This document shows, piece by piece, positions 11,362 through 23,107 of a stretch of 64,000 bases of DNA (within the stretch, counting starts at the first letter, position 1; the number at the start of each line of letters is the position of its first letter). Both the position numbers and the translations under genes were made by a program. Below the pieces are notes generated by a model. The model was not told the origin of the DNA. It ran no database searches and worked only from the letters and a program-made list of their open reading frames with translations. Origin of the DNA: Chiua virens (lineage: Eukaryota; Basidiomycota; Agaricomycetes; Boletales; Boletaceae); contig JAHNUO010000002.1 in assembly GCA_019787685.1 (NCBI GenBank), positions 1,488,001 through 1,552,000 of the forward strand. Reading direction: 5' to 3'.

Positions 11362-13662
11362 TCATTCATCGTCCAACGATCCAGCACTATCATCTTGTAC
11401 ACTCTCCACCTCCGGAACCGGCGTTTGAAACGCAGTACTGTTACCGGGGGCAGAATCTAAAAGTATATCTTGCTCATCAATGCTGGCCGCACTAGTGACC
11501 TTGCGCCGTCGCGCGGATGATGCGGGGGGTAGTTGAGCCTTTTTGACCCGAAGAATGTCCATAATCTCTATAGAGACCGTAAGCCCAGAAGCGAAAGATT
11601 CAGTAAATCGAGATAACGAACCCTGATGAGTCATTTCTTCGTATCCTTTAATGCTGCGCTTCATAGTCAACCATCTCCGTTGTAATGAATGCGCACTCCA
11701 TAAATTCCAGTCCGGGTCGGTAAGTGTCTTCCAGTCAATCTCCGTATCGTCCCGGGCCTTGAGTGAATCAACTCTGTGATCATAGCGTTCAACAGGGGAT
11801 TCTGCGCAATACAAATAAATACCCACTTGTGAACCAAGATGTAGGCATCCTGCGGACTCCATCGTGGTTTCTGCCCTTCATTTTTTACTGTCTTGCTCAG
11901 CGAGTCCGTCCTACGGAACTAGATAAGTATCAAGATTACCGGGTGAAAGGGGAGACTGGGGAGCTACCATTTGATCCGACATTGCTGTCTTCCTCGTCGG
12001 TTGCCCATTTTTTCACTCACGATTCCCCAGAAGACGTCGTTGTCAATGTCTTTGCCTTGGTTGACGGTCATCTCTGTCACAATCTTTGTGAGCTCCTCCT
12101 CTTCCTCTTGCTCCATGGGCCGGTAACACGGACTTCACGGTTTGCAATATGATTGCGGTAACGATCCCGACAGTCTGATGACATTCGCCCCACAATCTCG
12201 CTAACCTTTTCCCATTGCTGACCAAGATCGGTGACGGCTCTAAACTCGTAATGGAGTAAGTTATGCGGCCGTAATTGTGGGAGCTAGTGAATAACGTACC
12301 GCCGCAGTAAATTGTCTTCATCTGGTGTCCATTTACCTTGTTGTTTTTTAGGGATGAAACGCCCTCCTGACATGGTGATATACGGCGATGATCGGACGTT
12401 GCGGAATAGCGGCGGCTAAGAGACATCAGGTGAAAATTTGAAAGGAACGCTGCGAGCGTACTTATTTCAGACCAAAAAGCGTTCTCTTTGCCCTTTTCGT
12501 TTTTCTGGAAAATAATCTCCAGAATTTGCTCGTCTGTAATCCCTCTGGACTGAATTGGACATATTGGCGGCTAGTCGTAATAAGTCTGAATTAGAAAACG
12601 ACGCACTGCTTTAAATGTCTCTATCGCGTTTTTGAGTTGTTCCTCCTCTATGGCTGAGAATTTGCCTTTCTTGTACACAAGCCCTGGACAACGAATTGAA
12701 AACAGAGACCGTTCTGTGGCAACGAGGCGCTCACCTTGCGTCTTGACCAACTCGGCTAGTTTACTCGCGTTCATCCACTTATTGGCGAGGATGTGTGCAT
12801 GTTCTGGATTGGGCTGCTCCGGTCCAGGGAGACTCATATCTAAGACGCGCTTATGCGAAGATTTCGTTGACTTTGGTACAGAGGAGAGAATGAGGCCCGT
12901 TGAGGTGGATGGTAAATTAACTTGGGGAGGGATTGGATTTGAAGGCATGGGAGGGGGTGGTGGAACAAATGGAGGAGGATTGGTAACCGAGGCACTGGCC
13001 GCAGCAGCATCACCCAGCGACTTGAGGACGCTGGCGATCTTGGATACATCCATGTCTTGAATGGCACGAATGATGTCATCATTGGATGCAAAGTGGAAAT
13101 CGGGGAGTGGACCGACTAGACCGGTAAAAACGGGATGGCCTTGGGAAGATGGCTCGCCAAACTGAGAGGGATCGTGGAAGTCATAATGGACGGGAGGATA
13201 GATGAAAGGAGGTTGGTGAGGAAGGATTTGTTGATCATGGTATGGAGGGGAGGCCTGGTAGGAAGGAATGTCGATGGGCTGAGCATCCGAGGTCGCAGAA
13301 GCTGCAGCGACCACGGCATTGAGGAATGCAGCAGACGAGGCCTGTTGACTGTCGACCGAGATGTCTTGCTGGTCGATCTCACCTGTGAGAGCATCGACCG
13401 CCTCCTTGTCTGTCTCGGGTGGCACGTCTGGATCGTGGGCAGGAGAGTGGGTCACTAGGGTGTTGTCCTGTTCGTGTGTAGACAGAGTGGAATTCTTCTT
13501 CTTTTTCTTATCACGGGTGCCCGGATCAACATCTCCTGTGCTGTCGTTGCGTGCTCGTTTGTTCTTGGGAGATTTGTTCGACTGGGATTGGATGAAGGGG
13601 TTATTGGCCTCACCGACGGCAAGCTGAAGGGCGCGCTGTATATCTGAAGTGAGGCTGGCCAT
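11362..13662 (-). CDS. REB1: Myb-type DNA-binding protein REB1/TTF1-like
   Basis: Seen: a long N-terminal region with a basic KNKRARND patch, a KKKKK run and a poly-Pro stretch, then tandem Myb/SANT repeats. These include VYKKGKFSAIEEEQLKNAI near 12660, GKWTPDEDNLLRR near 12320, and a third with GPWSK near 12115. The C-terminal repeat contains IDWKTLTDPDW and LQRRWLTMKRSIKG. Known: Reb1/TTF1 proteins bind rDNA terminators and promoters, stop Pol I and shape chromatin. The third repeat needs one missing base restored near 12108 to read on as a normal acidic Myb helix, a likely assembly error. The ATG at 13662 was chosen because the in-frame codon further upstream is TTG. The gene lies about 110 bp downstream of the CCDC97-like gene on the same strand. 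Confidence 0.82.
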
Positions 13663-13770
13663 TCGGTATTTAGGGTGGGCCGACGAGGAGGATGAGGGCA
13701 AGCTCAAAAAGCAGTCGTTTCAACTCGGCAGACTATCCCCCGAATAATTACCATATTAGGAATAACCCGG

Positions 13771-14483
13771 TCACTCGTCGTCCTCGTCGAAATATCTCTC
13801 TTGTTCTCTATCGTCCTCGACATCGTACTGCTCACTCCAATCCACCAAATCGTAGTCAGCACCCTGTACTCGTCAGACACTATACGATCTTGTATATTCA
13901 CAACACTCACCTCTAACAGACCATAGATGAACAGCTCTTTGATCCGTCTCTCAAATGTTGCCCGATCTTCTTCTAGTGATTCCTCTTTAAGCTCTCCCTC
14001 GCTTTCGCTGTCTTCCTCTTCCTCGGGCACAAACTCTTCGACTGCCTGTTCGCGTCTGAACCGACGCATTCTTTCCGCTTCTCTCTCTTCTTCGTAATCA
14101 GCCAGTAGGGTCCCCAGCTTCCCTACTTGTTGCCCACCACCACCTAAGAACCCACTTTCTGCCCACTCCCTTTCTTCCTGGGCTGCTTTCTCTCCGTGAC
14201 GCACCCTTCCAGACCAGAGATGCGGCCACCTACTCATTGCTTCTGCAAATCCCAGCTGTTTTGGCCGAGTATCCGTGTACGCGAGCCTCCGGTTTCTGAT
14301 CCCTGTTATCACACTCCGCTGCTTTGGTGTCGTAACAGACGAGAAGCCGGCGACTAGATGAGGTGGCAGCACATATAGATACTCGTGCAGGAATTCGACG
14401 GGCGATGAGTTTAGCCGTGGTTCATGTTCAGGCGGAAGGCCGATGTACGATAGTATTGCAGCTTCTTGGAGATCTCTGTCCAT
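13771..14483 (-). CDS. CCDC97-like protein (DUF2052 domain)
   Basis: Seen: two exons. The first (from the ATG at 14483) starts MDRDLQEAAILSYIGLPPE and contains RRLAYTDTRPKQ, a Glu/Arg-rich helix and an acidic run (VPEEEEDSESEG). After an intron at about 13910-13865 the last exon reads DYDLVDWSEQYD and ends in an acidic tail with stop at 13771. The C-terminal block (RIKELFIYGLLEGADYD...) is the conserved part of CCD97-like proteins. Known: human CCDC97 associates with the SF3B complex of the U2 snRNP. Inference: a spliceosome-associated factor. Length (about 220 residues) is close to fungal relatives. It is one of several RNA-processing genes in the window. Confidence 0.72.
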
Positions 14484-14538
14484 CGACGTAGCGGATTTGC
14501 TTGTGACTTAACATGTGTAAACAATAGCTACCTTGACC

Positions 14539-15453
14539 ATGTCGACTTCAAGTGTCATCGCATGTCGGTGGGACTGGTGCAGGTCCACCTTCTCTAGCAT
14601 CGACGCTCTCGAGACTCATGTCAAACATGATCATATCTGGCCAATGAAACCCATGTCAAAGGCAGAGATTACCCTTATGAGAAGGTTGGACCTCCAGAGT
14701 CTACATAGTTCGTTGGACTCGAGCGTCATCTCAAGAGGTATCCCATTATCATCCCCTCGGTCACAGTCCTAGACTAGCATCCTTTCAGATCTCACTACTG
14801 TATTTCCAACTAGCACGCCATCGGCGTCCCCTCCCAAAACACGCCGACTCTCATGCAGCGAAGAGTTCGATACCTTTACGCAATTGTCTTCCCCTCCCCG
14901 AACCCAGTCTCCTGACAAGCTGCCTGTTTCACCAGCCTTTGAAAGGTTGATAAAGCAAAATGGCCACACGGGACTTTCTGCAGCTGTTGAGATGTTCGAG
15001 CGGACGCGCCGTCTGAAGACCAACCGGTCTCCTCGTTTACCTTCCCATTCACGTTCGCCCATGCGGCGTCCCCGTTCAGCCTCCTCTGGTTCCTCTCAAG
15101 TCGTCGAATGGCAGCTCACTCAAGACGACCCTGGCTCTCAGTCTTTGCTCGCACCCGAGCCGCAGATTGAGAATGGACCCACAAGCACCAAAGGACCGCC
15201 CGCGGACAATGAAACGGATCCACCTGCCTCTAAAGAGATCCAGAATTCAGAACAGCCAGAGCCTCAGCAAAGGTACCGTTTAAGTAGCATCCCTGATCCA
15301 GCCAGAGGTCAAAGCTTTCGTTGTGGGTCCTTGAACGTACCTCTAAGACCTCGCTCTTCAACGAATCCCGAAGATGTTTCGCAAGGATCTACCATTATAA
15401 GCCAACCACTCATGTCACAAGTGAATGTGTCATACTCTAGCCAATCGCAGTGA
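14539..15453 (+). CDS. Single C2H2 zinc-finger protein
   Basis: Seen: exon 1 (14539-14737) carries one C2H2 finger, CRWDWC...HVKHDH, within the first 35 residues. A 51 nt intron (14738-14788) is removed in frame. Exon 2 is Ser/Pro/Arg-rich with SPxR motifs and no further fold, stop at 15453. About 285 residues. The ATG at 14539 follows an in-frame TTG and is the first ATG. Known: isolated C2H2 fingers can bind DNA, RNA or protein. Inference: a possible regulator, but no specific function can be given. It is divergent from the CCDC97-like gene, with starts only 55 bp apart. Confidence 0.65.
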
Positions 15454-15565
15454 CTTTTGTATTGGAGGATGTTGGAGGACGCACAGATTTGGGTTAAAAT
15501 GTCGACATCCTATCCTACCGTTAGCGTATCCTGTTTTAGATGCCCACGGTGGTGTGCTATTCACA

Positions 15566-17005
15566 ATGAACACCGTCACACCAGATAAACAGGAGGAGAA
15601 GGGAGAGAACTCTGCAACCCCGGAAGATGCACTTCTCATCGTCTTTATTCACGGGTGCGACTCTCGACGCTTCAGGTCAACAACTGAACGGAGCTCACTA
15701 GCGTGTCAGGTTCAAAGGAACGGAATCCACTTTCGAGAACTTTCCCTCACGACTTCGGCACGTTTTATCAGAAAGCGAGGGCGGTCTCTCCGTCGAGTGC
15801 GTCGTCTTTCCTGCCTACGAGGTCAATGCCCATCCCATCCAAGTTGGCAATGGAAATGATATTGACTTTGCAAACTAGACCAAAGGGGAACTGGTTGGTA
15901 TTTCCACCAGTGCCGTGACAACGAAGCACATACACCACTTTTCTTTCTCCAGAACGCAGCCGTCGTGCAGTTTGCAGACTGGCTCACCACGCTGACCGTC
16001 CAGAAAGAGGTTGCCAATGGTGGTGGTGCTGGAAGGGTTAAGATCGTGTTATGTGGACATAGGTGAGCCCACAACCCGAATTATATGTTGATCCCAAGGA
16101 AACGCATTCCCATTCCTCAGCATGGGCGGACTGCTCGCAGCCGACGCCTTACTAGAGTTCGTCCAATCAAGACCGGATCGAAATGCGCCGTTGTGGCCCA
16201 GGATCATTGCATGCATCGCGTTCGACACGCCAGTTGGTCGCTCCGGTACCTTCTAGTGTTTTCTCTCGGATGACCTTGTCCTTTCCAGTATCTTGGCATA
16301 CATCCGTTCGTGTTCAAGAACAGCGCCACACGCGCTGCCGAATATGCGACTGCAGCACGAGGCATCGTCAGCGATGTCTACACCTTCTTCAAAGGCACCG
16401 AGAGTCCGAGTCCCGCGCCCAACCCTCCCCTGCGTCAGATCACGGCAGGGACGCCGGAGACCACGACCGCATCACCATGGGCCAAATGGGCGCCGGCAGC
16501 ATATGCCCTCGGGGGCGCCGTCATCGCCGGCACGACCGCAGGCGCCGCATATATGCGACGCGATGACATCACGTCTGGCTACACCTGGGCTTCTGATCAC
16601 ATGAAATTTGTCGGAAGTCTGTGGGACGAGAAAATGTTGCGCGCTCGAGTGGATAACCTCCTCGCCGCACACTCGGACCACGGGATCGTCTTCAAGATGT
16701 GCGCACAAACTCAGGTCATGCGTGGTAGTGGCTGATCCGTGTCTAGATTTTATGTGTTCTTGCCAGCGTCCCCTCCTACCCAACCCGATCCAAGAACGTT
16801 TGTGGTGTTGCCCCCTCGTTCATCACCCGCCTTCGTCCATTATGTGCCTTCATCAAATTGCGTTGCGACAGACGAAATTCAAGCACATATGGGAATGTTT
16901 AACGCAGGGAACAACGATGGGTATTACCGACTAGGATTGGAGACAGCTCAGGTTATCCGCGAAGCGCTCGCGGCGAGCAGAACTCAGAGTGTAACTGTTA
17001 CTTAA
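15566..17005 (+). CDS. DUF676 lipase-like alpha/beta hydrolase
   Basis: Seen: exons join in phase to give LLIVFIHGFKGTEST (oxyanion-side strand), VVFPAYETKGEL, VKIVLCGHSMGG (nucleophile elbow GHSMG) and IIACIAFDTPYLGIHP. A candidate membrane or hinge segment (AAYALGGAVIAGTTAGAAY) and a C-terminal part with VVLPPRSSPAFVHY follow, stop at 17005. Introns sit at about 15656-15711, 15822-15879, 15895-15955, 16061-16121, 16238-16289 and 16699-16746. Known: DUF676/ROG1-type hydrolases cleave neutral lipids or phospholipids. Serine in GHSMG is the expected nucleophile; the Asp and His partners were not assigned. Inference: an intracellular lipase; no signal peptide is seen. Confidence 0.75.
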
Positions 17006-17084
17006 ATTTTCAAAGATTCTGCGGGTGATAGCAAGTAAAGATATAGCAAAGTATCGTTACATTCGTGTATATGATATGATGCTG

Positions 17085-17830
17085 TTATTGATTGAACGAC
17101 AATTGCATTGCGTACGCGTCTTCACCATCCGCATCTTGAGGGCCTCTTAGCTTTGCCTGTTACGACCTATAGGCGAATGGACGTACAATATTTTTCTTCG
17201 ATACTTTTGACAGTGAAACCCAGCGTGTCCCGGTAGAGGTTGAGAGCGGCACGGTTCGATTTTCGGACATGGAGGGACACATAGGCAGCATTGTAGTTTG
17301 TTGCCATGGCCTCTTCTACGGATGCGTGCGTCAGATCCCATAGCCAATGTATGCTAGCAGGATGGGACGTACGAGACTGCAGCATCAACTTTTTCGCGAG
17401 TCCCAATCGTCGGTAGGACCGCAGGACGGATATCGAGGTGACGTGACCATGAGGGAGCTCAGCAGGCGGTGAACCATCCAGAGACTCTTCCGTTTCTTCC
17501 CTGAATATCAAAGTGAGAGACACGACTACATCGCGACCGATGATGAAATGTACATCTTGGCTAGGATATATCCGACTATCCGTCCCTTGTGATCTTCTGC
17601 GACGTACGACAAAGATGGCCAGGTCATGGCGTGATACAGGTCTGCAGTGAAGGTACGCTTATATGCACGAAAATGGCGATATTGACCTACAATACTTCAT
17701 CGTGTAGTTTTCCGGCAAATTGTGTAGATTGCATGTTTGCATCCCCTGCAGATCTTCTATCTAGCTCGTCGTGAACATCGGTATGGATACCAAGTTTCTC
17801 GGTACGTACCCTCGCGGCACGGATGTTCAT
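17085..17830 (-). CDS. ARD1: N-terminal acetyltransferase catalytic subunit NAA10/ARD1
   Basis: Seen: five exons join in phase. They give MNIRAAR, then [44 protein letters not shown], and [19 protein letters not shown] with the acetyl-CoA loop RRLGLA. The end reads [14 protein letters not shown] and [12 protein letters not shown], stop at 17085. Known: this is the catalytic subunit of NatA, which acetylates N-termini exposed after Met removal, working with NAA15 on the ribosome. Size is about 155-160 residues after splicing, as in other fungi. The order and spacing of the motifs leave little doubt. No frame break is needed in this gene. Confidence 0.92.
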
Positions 17831-18146
17831 GCTCGAAGTCGAGAGTATCTTTACGTTTATGGTCGGCGAAAGCCAGCGAGTGGAAAGGGTTAGAGACTTT
17901 GATTGTCGTGGAATTTGACAACGTCAAAAGAGCCACTGCGCGCTACGCCGTAAAAGGACAATATATTGTTTTGTTGATAATGACTACATTGGTAGAGAAT
18001 ACAACCAGTTGCAACAACAGCGACATACATAGAACAAAAGAACAGAAAACACACTGATGGCCTTCCAATGCTTTGCAAATCACAGGCAGGAAGCAGCAAG
18101 AATAAATCTCGGTAGTCCCGTAACGCTTACAAGAATACAGATCAAT
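17831..18146. other. Intergenic, no gene seen
   Basis: Spacer between the NAA10 start and the GRR1 stop on the same strand. It probably holds the NAA10 promoter and GRR1 3' UTR. No coding exon or RNA gene was recognised. Confidence 0.5.
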
Positions 18147-20981
18147 CTATGACCTTGACCACTGACCTGCATGCCCGTTGGTGTTGTCGTGGGCAGTGCT
18201 ATTCGATGTAGACCCACGTCCAAATAAGAAAGTCGTTGCCAAGTGTTCCGCGGCGTTGAATGTGTTGCGCAGACTCCTCTTCACACTCCTGCCCCTTGCT
18301 TCCGGCTCGCGAGGGTCCGCATTGGGAGCCAACTCGGGTGGTGGTGCATCATACACCTTGGCAGAATCAGGTTGCATAGGTGCTGGTGTTGGAGGTTCAC
18401 GGTGGGGCCATGGAATGGAAGGCTCAAGTTCTCCTGCTGTCGTCGGATCTGGCACGCGTGTCCCCCGTTCCTGATACATATCCACGGGGATTCCAGCTGA
18501 GTGCATAACCTGAGTAATGCCCTGAGGAGCGGCGGCGATAGCACCGTGAAGCGAAGTGGCGGATGGGAATGCATGTCTGGGCACAGGATTCGCGTGTCCC
18601 GAGGGTCCGACATTACCTCTGCCGTGCCCGATCTCAGCGTACACGTAGTCCGGTGTCATCGCTTCGGTGTTTCTTGACGAGGAAGAGAAGTCATTATATG
18701 TTCGGAAGAATGTAGCACCGTTTGACTGCGTGGTTCCAGTGCTGCGGTTAGAACCAATGTCGCTTGGCGCTGGGGAGTTGGACACCTCAATCACTGGTTG
18801 GTGTCCAAATCCCCGTGAGCGTCCTTGCATCCCGTTGGCAGGAAGTTGCAACAGGTTGCATGATGGCATCCTGATTTACGGGCTGGGATGGCGCCGGCAG
18901 GGCGGTGGGTGGACCACCGAACGCAAGAGACACTTGGCTAGGTCGCAATGTCAGATTGCGTTGTATGGGTACCTCGGGTGCATGGGGTGTAGAGTTCACA
19001 GTCGTTGGTTGGATGGGCTGCACGACCGGAGGGTTCATATTCTGGTAGCGGAAAGGGCCATCATCCATGAACTCCTCGTCCACGTCGATATCACCCTCGT
19101 GGACCATCTCCATCTCGACGTCTTGGGCCACCTCATTGAAACCCTCGTCAAAATCGTCGTCATACTCTGTTTCTTCATCATCCCCATTCATGTCTTCCGT
19201 GATGGTATTGAATAGGTCTGTCAAAAAATTCCTGAGCTTGGATACTCCATTTCCGGAGTACACGCAGAAAGCCAGACGCTGGCTCATGTTGAATTCCTAT
19301 AATGGGTATGAGAAACAACCAAACAAATTGGATTCAGATGCCAACACACCTGTGGAGGCTGTCTACAGAATTGCTGTAATTCTGGTTTACGAAAAGAAGG
19401 TATGCCAGTCAAGCTCAAGTGCGTGAGCTTGTGGAGTTTTTGGAGGAGGAAGTGTATTGCCATCACTGAAATCTGATCGCAGTATGAAAGATGGATACGC
19501 TCGAGAGTGTTGTAACGTTCCGCAAGAGCGTAGACCGCTTCGTCAGTCAAGTTACTGACTCGGACAAGACCGATACGGCGAAGCTTGGGTAAACTAGCCA
19601 ACTCGAACACAGACATATCGGTAAGAAGCGTGCAGTCTAAAGAAAGGTGAGCGTTTAATAGATTGAAAGGTGCATGCAACCTACTTGCAAAGTCTACATA
19701 TCGCAACCGTGTACAACACCTTGCAAGCGATTTGATGGATCTGTCCGTGATGCTGGCGGCGTGACCGAGGTGTAGGTAGTGCAAATGCTTGCCGAGAGAG
19801 CAAACATTCTCGACCGTGCGATCGGTGAGTTGCGTGCACTTGGACAAGACTAAGTTTCTGATCTTTGGTGCGTGTGCTATGATGCCGTCAACGGCGTCAT
19901 CGGTAATGAGGGAGCAAGACGTGAGGTCTAGCATACGTAGATGGTCCAAAGGTTTAGAGAGGATGAGAGGGGGGAGTTGTTCCTCAGTGGAGAGTCTGGG
20001 AGTCGGGAAGAAGTTGTTGGTGCGAGGAATAATGTCATTCCTGAGAGGTGCAGGGAATGCTGCGTCGGTGAGTTCTGTGCACTGGGAAAGTCTCATCTCC
20101 CGCATGTGAACTGAGTAAGTCCAAAGATCGCGGACGGAGATATCGGTGATGTGTTTGCAATTGTTGAGGTCGACCTCGAGGAGGAGAGGACAAGACTTCG
20201 CGAGGGCAGAGACGGGAGCGTCTGTGACATGCTCGAGGCCACTGAGTTTTACGCGGCGTAGAAGGGGACAGTTATTAGCGAGAGCGAGAACGCCGAAATC
20301 GGTCACGTTTTTGCAACCGCTGAGATTGATGCCTTGGAGACGCTTGGATGCGGCGGCAAGGCCGGCGACGACAGAATCAGACGTTCTAGTAACGCCTGTG
20401 AGGTCGATTGCGACCAGATTTGGTAAGCAAGGGAGGACACGCGAGAGGGCGTCATCAGAGATGGCATGGCAGTTGACAAGGGTGAGACGTTCCAGCCGAT
20501 CGCACTGGGCGAGACGGCAAAAGAGGGCGTCGGTGAGGTCGGCGCCTAAGAAGAGGAAATTAAGACGACGGATGAAACGGGCGTAGGTGAAAGTCTGGTC
20601 TGCGCGGGCGAGGATGCGCATCATCTTGACGAGGGTGGAGAGGCGGGTGAAGGTTGGTCTATGCCAGAGGAGCTCTACGGAGCATTCACACCAAGATCTG
20701 GAGACGAGAAGAGCGTGATAGAGATCACGCTGGGAGTGGAGATGCTTGAGGATATGTATGAGAACCTCTGGGGGGAGATGGGACATGGGAGAGTGGGAGG
20801 GAGGGGGAGGTGCGAGGTCGGGATTGTGGTGACGAGAGGCCCATTGCGCGGGAGACACGACTGCGGAGAGCGAGCGAGAAAAGATTGTAGATTTAGCGGG
20901 ATCGTCATCGTCGTTGTCAGAGAGAGAGGTCGTCGACTGGGCCGGTGACGAGTGTCGGTAGACGTGTCTCGATGGCCTCAT
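18147..20981 (-). CDS. GRR1: F-box/LRR protein GRR1, SCF ubiquitin-ligase subunit
   Basis: Seen: from the ATG at 20981 a disordered head is followed by an F-box (HLPPEVLIHILKHL...LVSRSWCECSVELLW) and about 12 Cys-containing LRRs such as GINLSGCKNVTDFGV and HLSYCDQISVMAI. After introns at about 19683-19636 and 19351-19276 comes AFCVYSGNGVSKLRNFL. The tail is acidic (EETEYDDDFDEG) and then Ser/Pro-rich. Known: GRR1 recruits substrates such as G1 cyclins and nutrient-signalling proteins to SCF through Skp1. The tail changes frame once near 18840-18870, by an indel or an unseen intron. This is the full-length counterpart of the F-box-less gene at 9284-10742. Confidence 0.88.
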
Positions 20982-21060
20982 GACGGTGTATGCTGGTCCT
21001 TGTCAGCAGTCGCGCTCACCCCTTCAAGTCTCTCACCACCGTGAGAACTTACTCCTCGAT

Positions 21061-21464
21061 ATGGCTCTCCCTCTTCCCCCACCCGGACCTGACCACTACG
21101 CAGCCCGTCGTGCCCGCTGGATCACCACTGCCCCACACCACCCACCCATTGACACACATCCTTCCCATTCACGTCTGCACCGTCTCCTCTCCACACCCGA
21201 CACACACACAGACCACATCTGGCATCGCGGCGTCGACCAGGTCTGGAATGCCTTCGGCAAGGGGAACAAACTCAAGCACCCCCTGCCCATGAGCCTTGTG
21301 GTGTGTCCACATCCCTCGTACCACATCCACTTCCGTGATCCACTCCCAAGATAAAGGTCGTACACGCAGCCTGGCGTCGCGATCCGGAAACCTGGCCCGA
21401 GGACGCAGTGGTCCCCGACTCTGACGACCCACCAGATAACAACCCGTCCACCGAGCCACCCTAG
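21061..21464 (+). CDS. Conserved-looking fungal hypothetical protein
   Basis: Seen: exon 1 starts MALPLPPPGPDHYAARR at 21061 and contains VWNAFGKGNKLKHPLPMSL. A 53 nt intron (21298-21350) leads in phase to IKVVHAAWRRDPETWPED and an acidic Pro-rich end with stop at 21464. About 116 residues, no signal peptide, no membrane span. Codon phase across the intron and the ordered aromatic motifs support a real gene. I do not recognise the family. It is divergent from GRR1, with starts 80 bp apart, so the two may share a promoter. Confidence 0.6.
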
Positions 21465-21601
21465 TCACGCTGCTTGTACTCCACTTTTCGTTTGTATGTG
21501 TATTATCAATTTACCACTGATCCAGTCGCTACATGCCCTGTAGAGTGTGCTGCTGGAGCTGCCCAAAAATATATGCGGGCTGATGCTACCAACACGAGTC
21601 A

Positions 21602-22041
21602 TCATGTTCGCGATGGAGGCGAGACCTGGCGCAGCTAGTTAGCACAGTTCGTTGTTTATCACTCTGACCCACCAAGATCACTCCGTCTCCTCTAACAAAA
21701 AGCATCTCCATCTTCCGTTTTGCAACCTTGTCCGTTCGTCAACAATCAACTCGTGTGACAACCACGCCCACCCACCTTGACTGTGCCCTGACCTTCAAAG
21801 TGTCCATCGACAGGATCGACGATCATGATTGTCTCTTCAACGTCACTGAGAATGAGATTCATGTGCCCATCATATGCCTGTCCTCAACGATCAACCCCGA
21901 CGCATATAGTGGGAATGTGTGACCTACGTGTAGAATCCCCGTCAGCTCACGATCGCCCCGTAGCTTTACGAACACCCGCTCGCTGAGCGATAGTCGTATG
22001 AGATCAAAGGGCTCTTGTATTCCAGTAGATGAGGGATCCAT
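21602..22041 (-). CDS. LSM3: U6 snRNA-associated Sm-like protein LSM3
   Basis: Seen: ATG at 22041, then [24 protein letters not shown] (Sm1 motif region) before an intron at about 21925-21876. The next exon gives [17 protein letters not shown], and later exons [19 protein letters not shown] and SPPSRT, stop at 21602. The conserved Sm2 signature I/L-F-V-R-G-D-G is present. Known: LSM3 is a ring subunit of LSM2-8, which binds U6 snRNA in the nucleus, and of LSM1-7, which promotes mRNA decay in the cytoplasm. Length (about 100 residues) is typical. Its start faces that of U1-C, 100 bp away. Confidence 0.92.
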
Positions 22042-22141
22042 CCAACAATGAATTCGATTAGTCAGCAGTCTTGAATTTTCAGTGCGCGGCCCGACACGGC
22101 GAGTCACTCAACTTGTCCTTCGACGTCCACCGACTGGCACG
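22042..22141. promoter_or_regulatory. Shared divergent promoter of LSM3 and U1-C
   Basis: Only 100 bp separate the start codons of two oppositely transcribed spliceosome genes, so both promoters and 5' UTRs must overlap or lie close together. No specific factor site was recognised. Confidence 0.45.
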
Positions 22142-22978
22142 ATGCCGGTGAGTTGTTTCTTCGTGTCCCAAAAACTTTACTTACTGTCCACTTTAGAAAC
22201 ACTACTGTGACTATTGTGATGTATTTCTAACCCACGATTCGGCCTCAGGCATGTCTTCCCTTGTAAACCATTCATCTCTCACCTTCTGACTGTATCTTAG
22301 TCCGCAAGGCTCACAACAGCGGTCGCAACCACCTCGCCAACGTCCGAGACTACTATGCTTGTAAGATTTTCTGCTTTCTCATAACAACTTCTCGCTGATG
22401 TCTTGTTTTAGCACTAGGACACGACAAGGCCCAAAATATCATTGACCAAATCACAGCTGCGTATGAAAGTGGAGGTGGTCCTCCATCAGGAGGTTTTCGT
22501 TTCGGCCCTCAGCACCTAGGAGGGCAACCCCCTTTCGGTCCACCACCTCCTGGCTTTGGCGGCCCACCTGGTTCATTCCGTGCGCAACCCTCGTTCACAT
22601 CTCGACTTATGCTGACAAATGCTCTCTTAGCTCCATTCCCTCCCATGCCGCCCCAAGGGGCCATGGCCCCGCCTCCAGGGGGCCCTCCTCCATTCCCTCC
22701 AGGTTCCATGCCTCCTCCAGGTGCTTTCCCTGGCGGTACGTATCTCAATATTCGTTTTTGAGTTCATGCTTATTTATCATTGGCCAGGTGCACCGCCATT
22801 CCCTCCCAATGGTAATGTACCCCCCTTCCCTCCAGGCGGGAACTTCGGGCCTCCCCCACCTGGAGGTGCGGCTGGACCACCTGTTGGACCACCTGGCGCA
22901 AGCAGTCCCAGCAGTGCTGGCCCCGGTGGTATGCATCCCGATAGAATGCGGATGATGAGTGGTGGATACAATTCTTAG
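22142..22978 (+). CDS. U1 small nuclear ribonucleoprotein C
   Basis: Seen: exon 1 is only ATGCCG. Spliced exons then give [22 protein letters not shown]...GRNHLANV, the matrin/U1-C-type C2H2 zinc finger. VRDYY and LGHDKAQNIIDQITAAYE follow. The rest is a Gly/Pro/Phe-rich tail of PPFPPGG-like units ending GGYNS at 22978. Introns lie at about 22148-22196, 22249-22301, 22361-22411 and 22736-22788. Known: U1-C stabilises pairing between U1 snRNA and the 5' splice site. The very short first exon is real in the sense that the reading frame and finger require it. The tail resembles that of metazoan and fungal U1-C. Confidence 0.93.
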
Positions 22979-23107
22979 ACGAGACACAGTGCTTCATGCG
23001 CCGAAATGCACCAAATGAAAATGATCCATTTCATCAGAATCAAATAGGAACTTGCTAAATTGCTATCGTATGTACTGTGAAGCCGTAAATGTTTCAGTGA
23101 CCCTTGA

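Noticed and set aside
12632..13060. Gly-rich plus-strand open frame
   Set aside because: Antisense of the Pro-rich region of REB1.
20146..20586. Arg-rich plus-strand open frame
   Set aside because: Exact antisense of the GRR1 leucine-rich repeats; its composition is a by-product.
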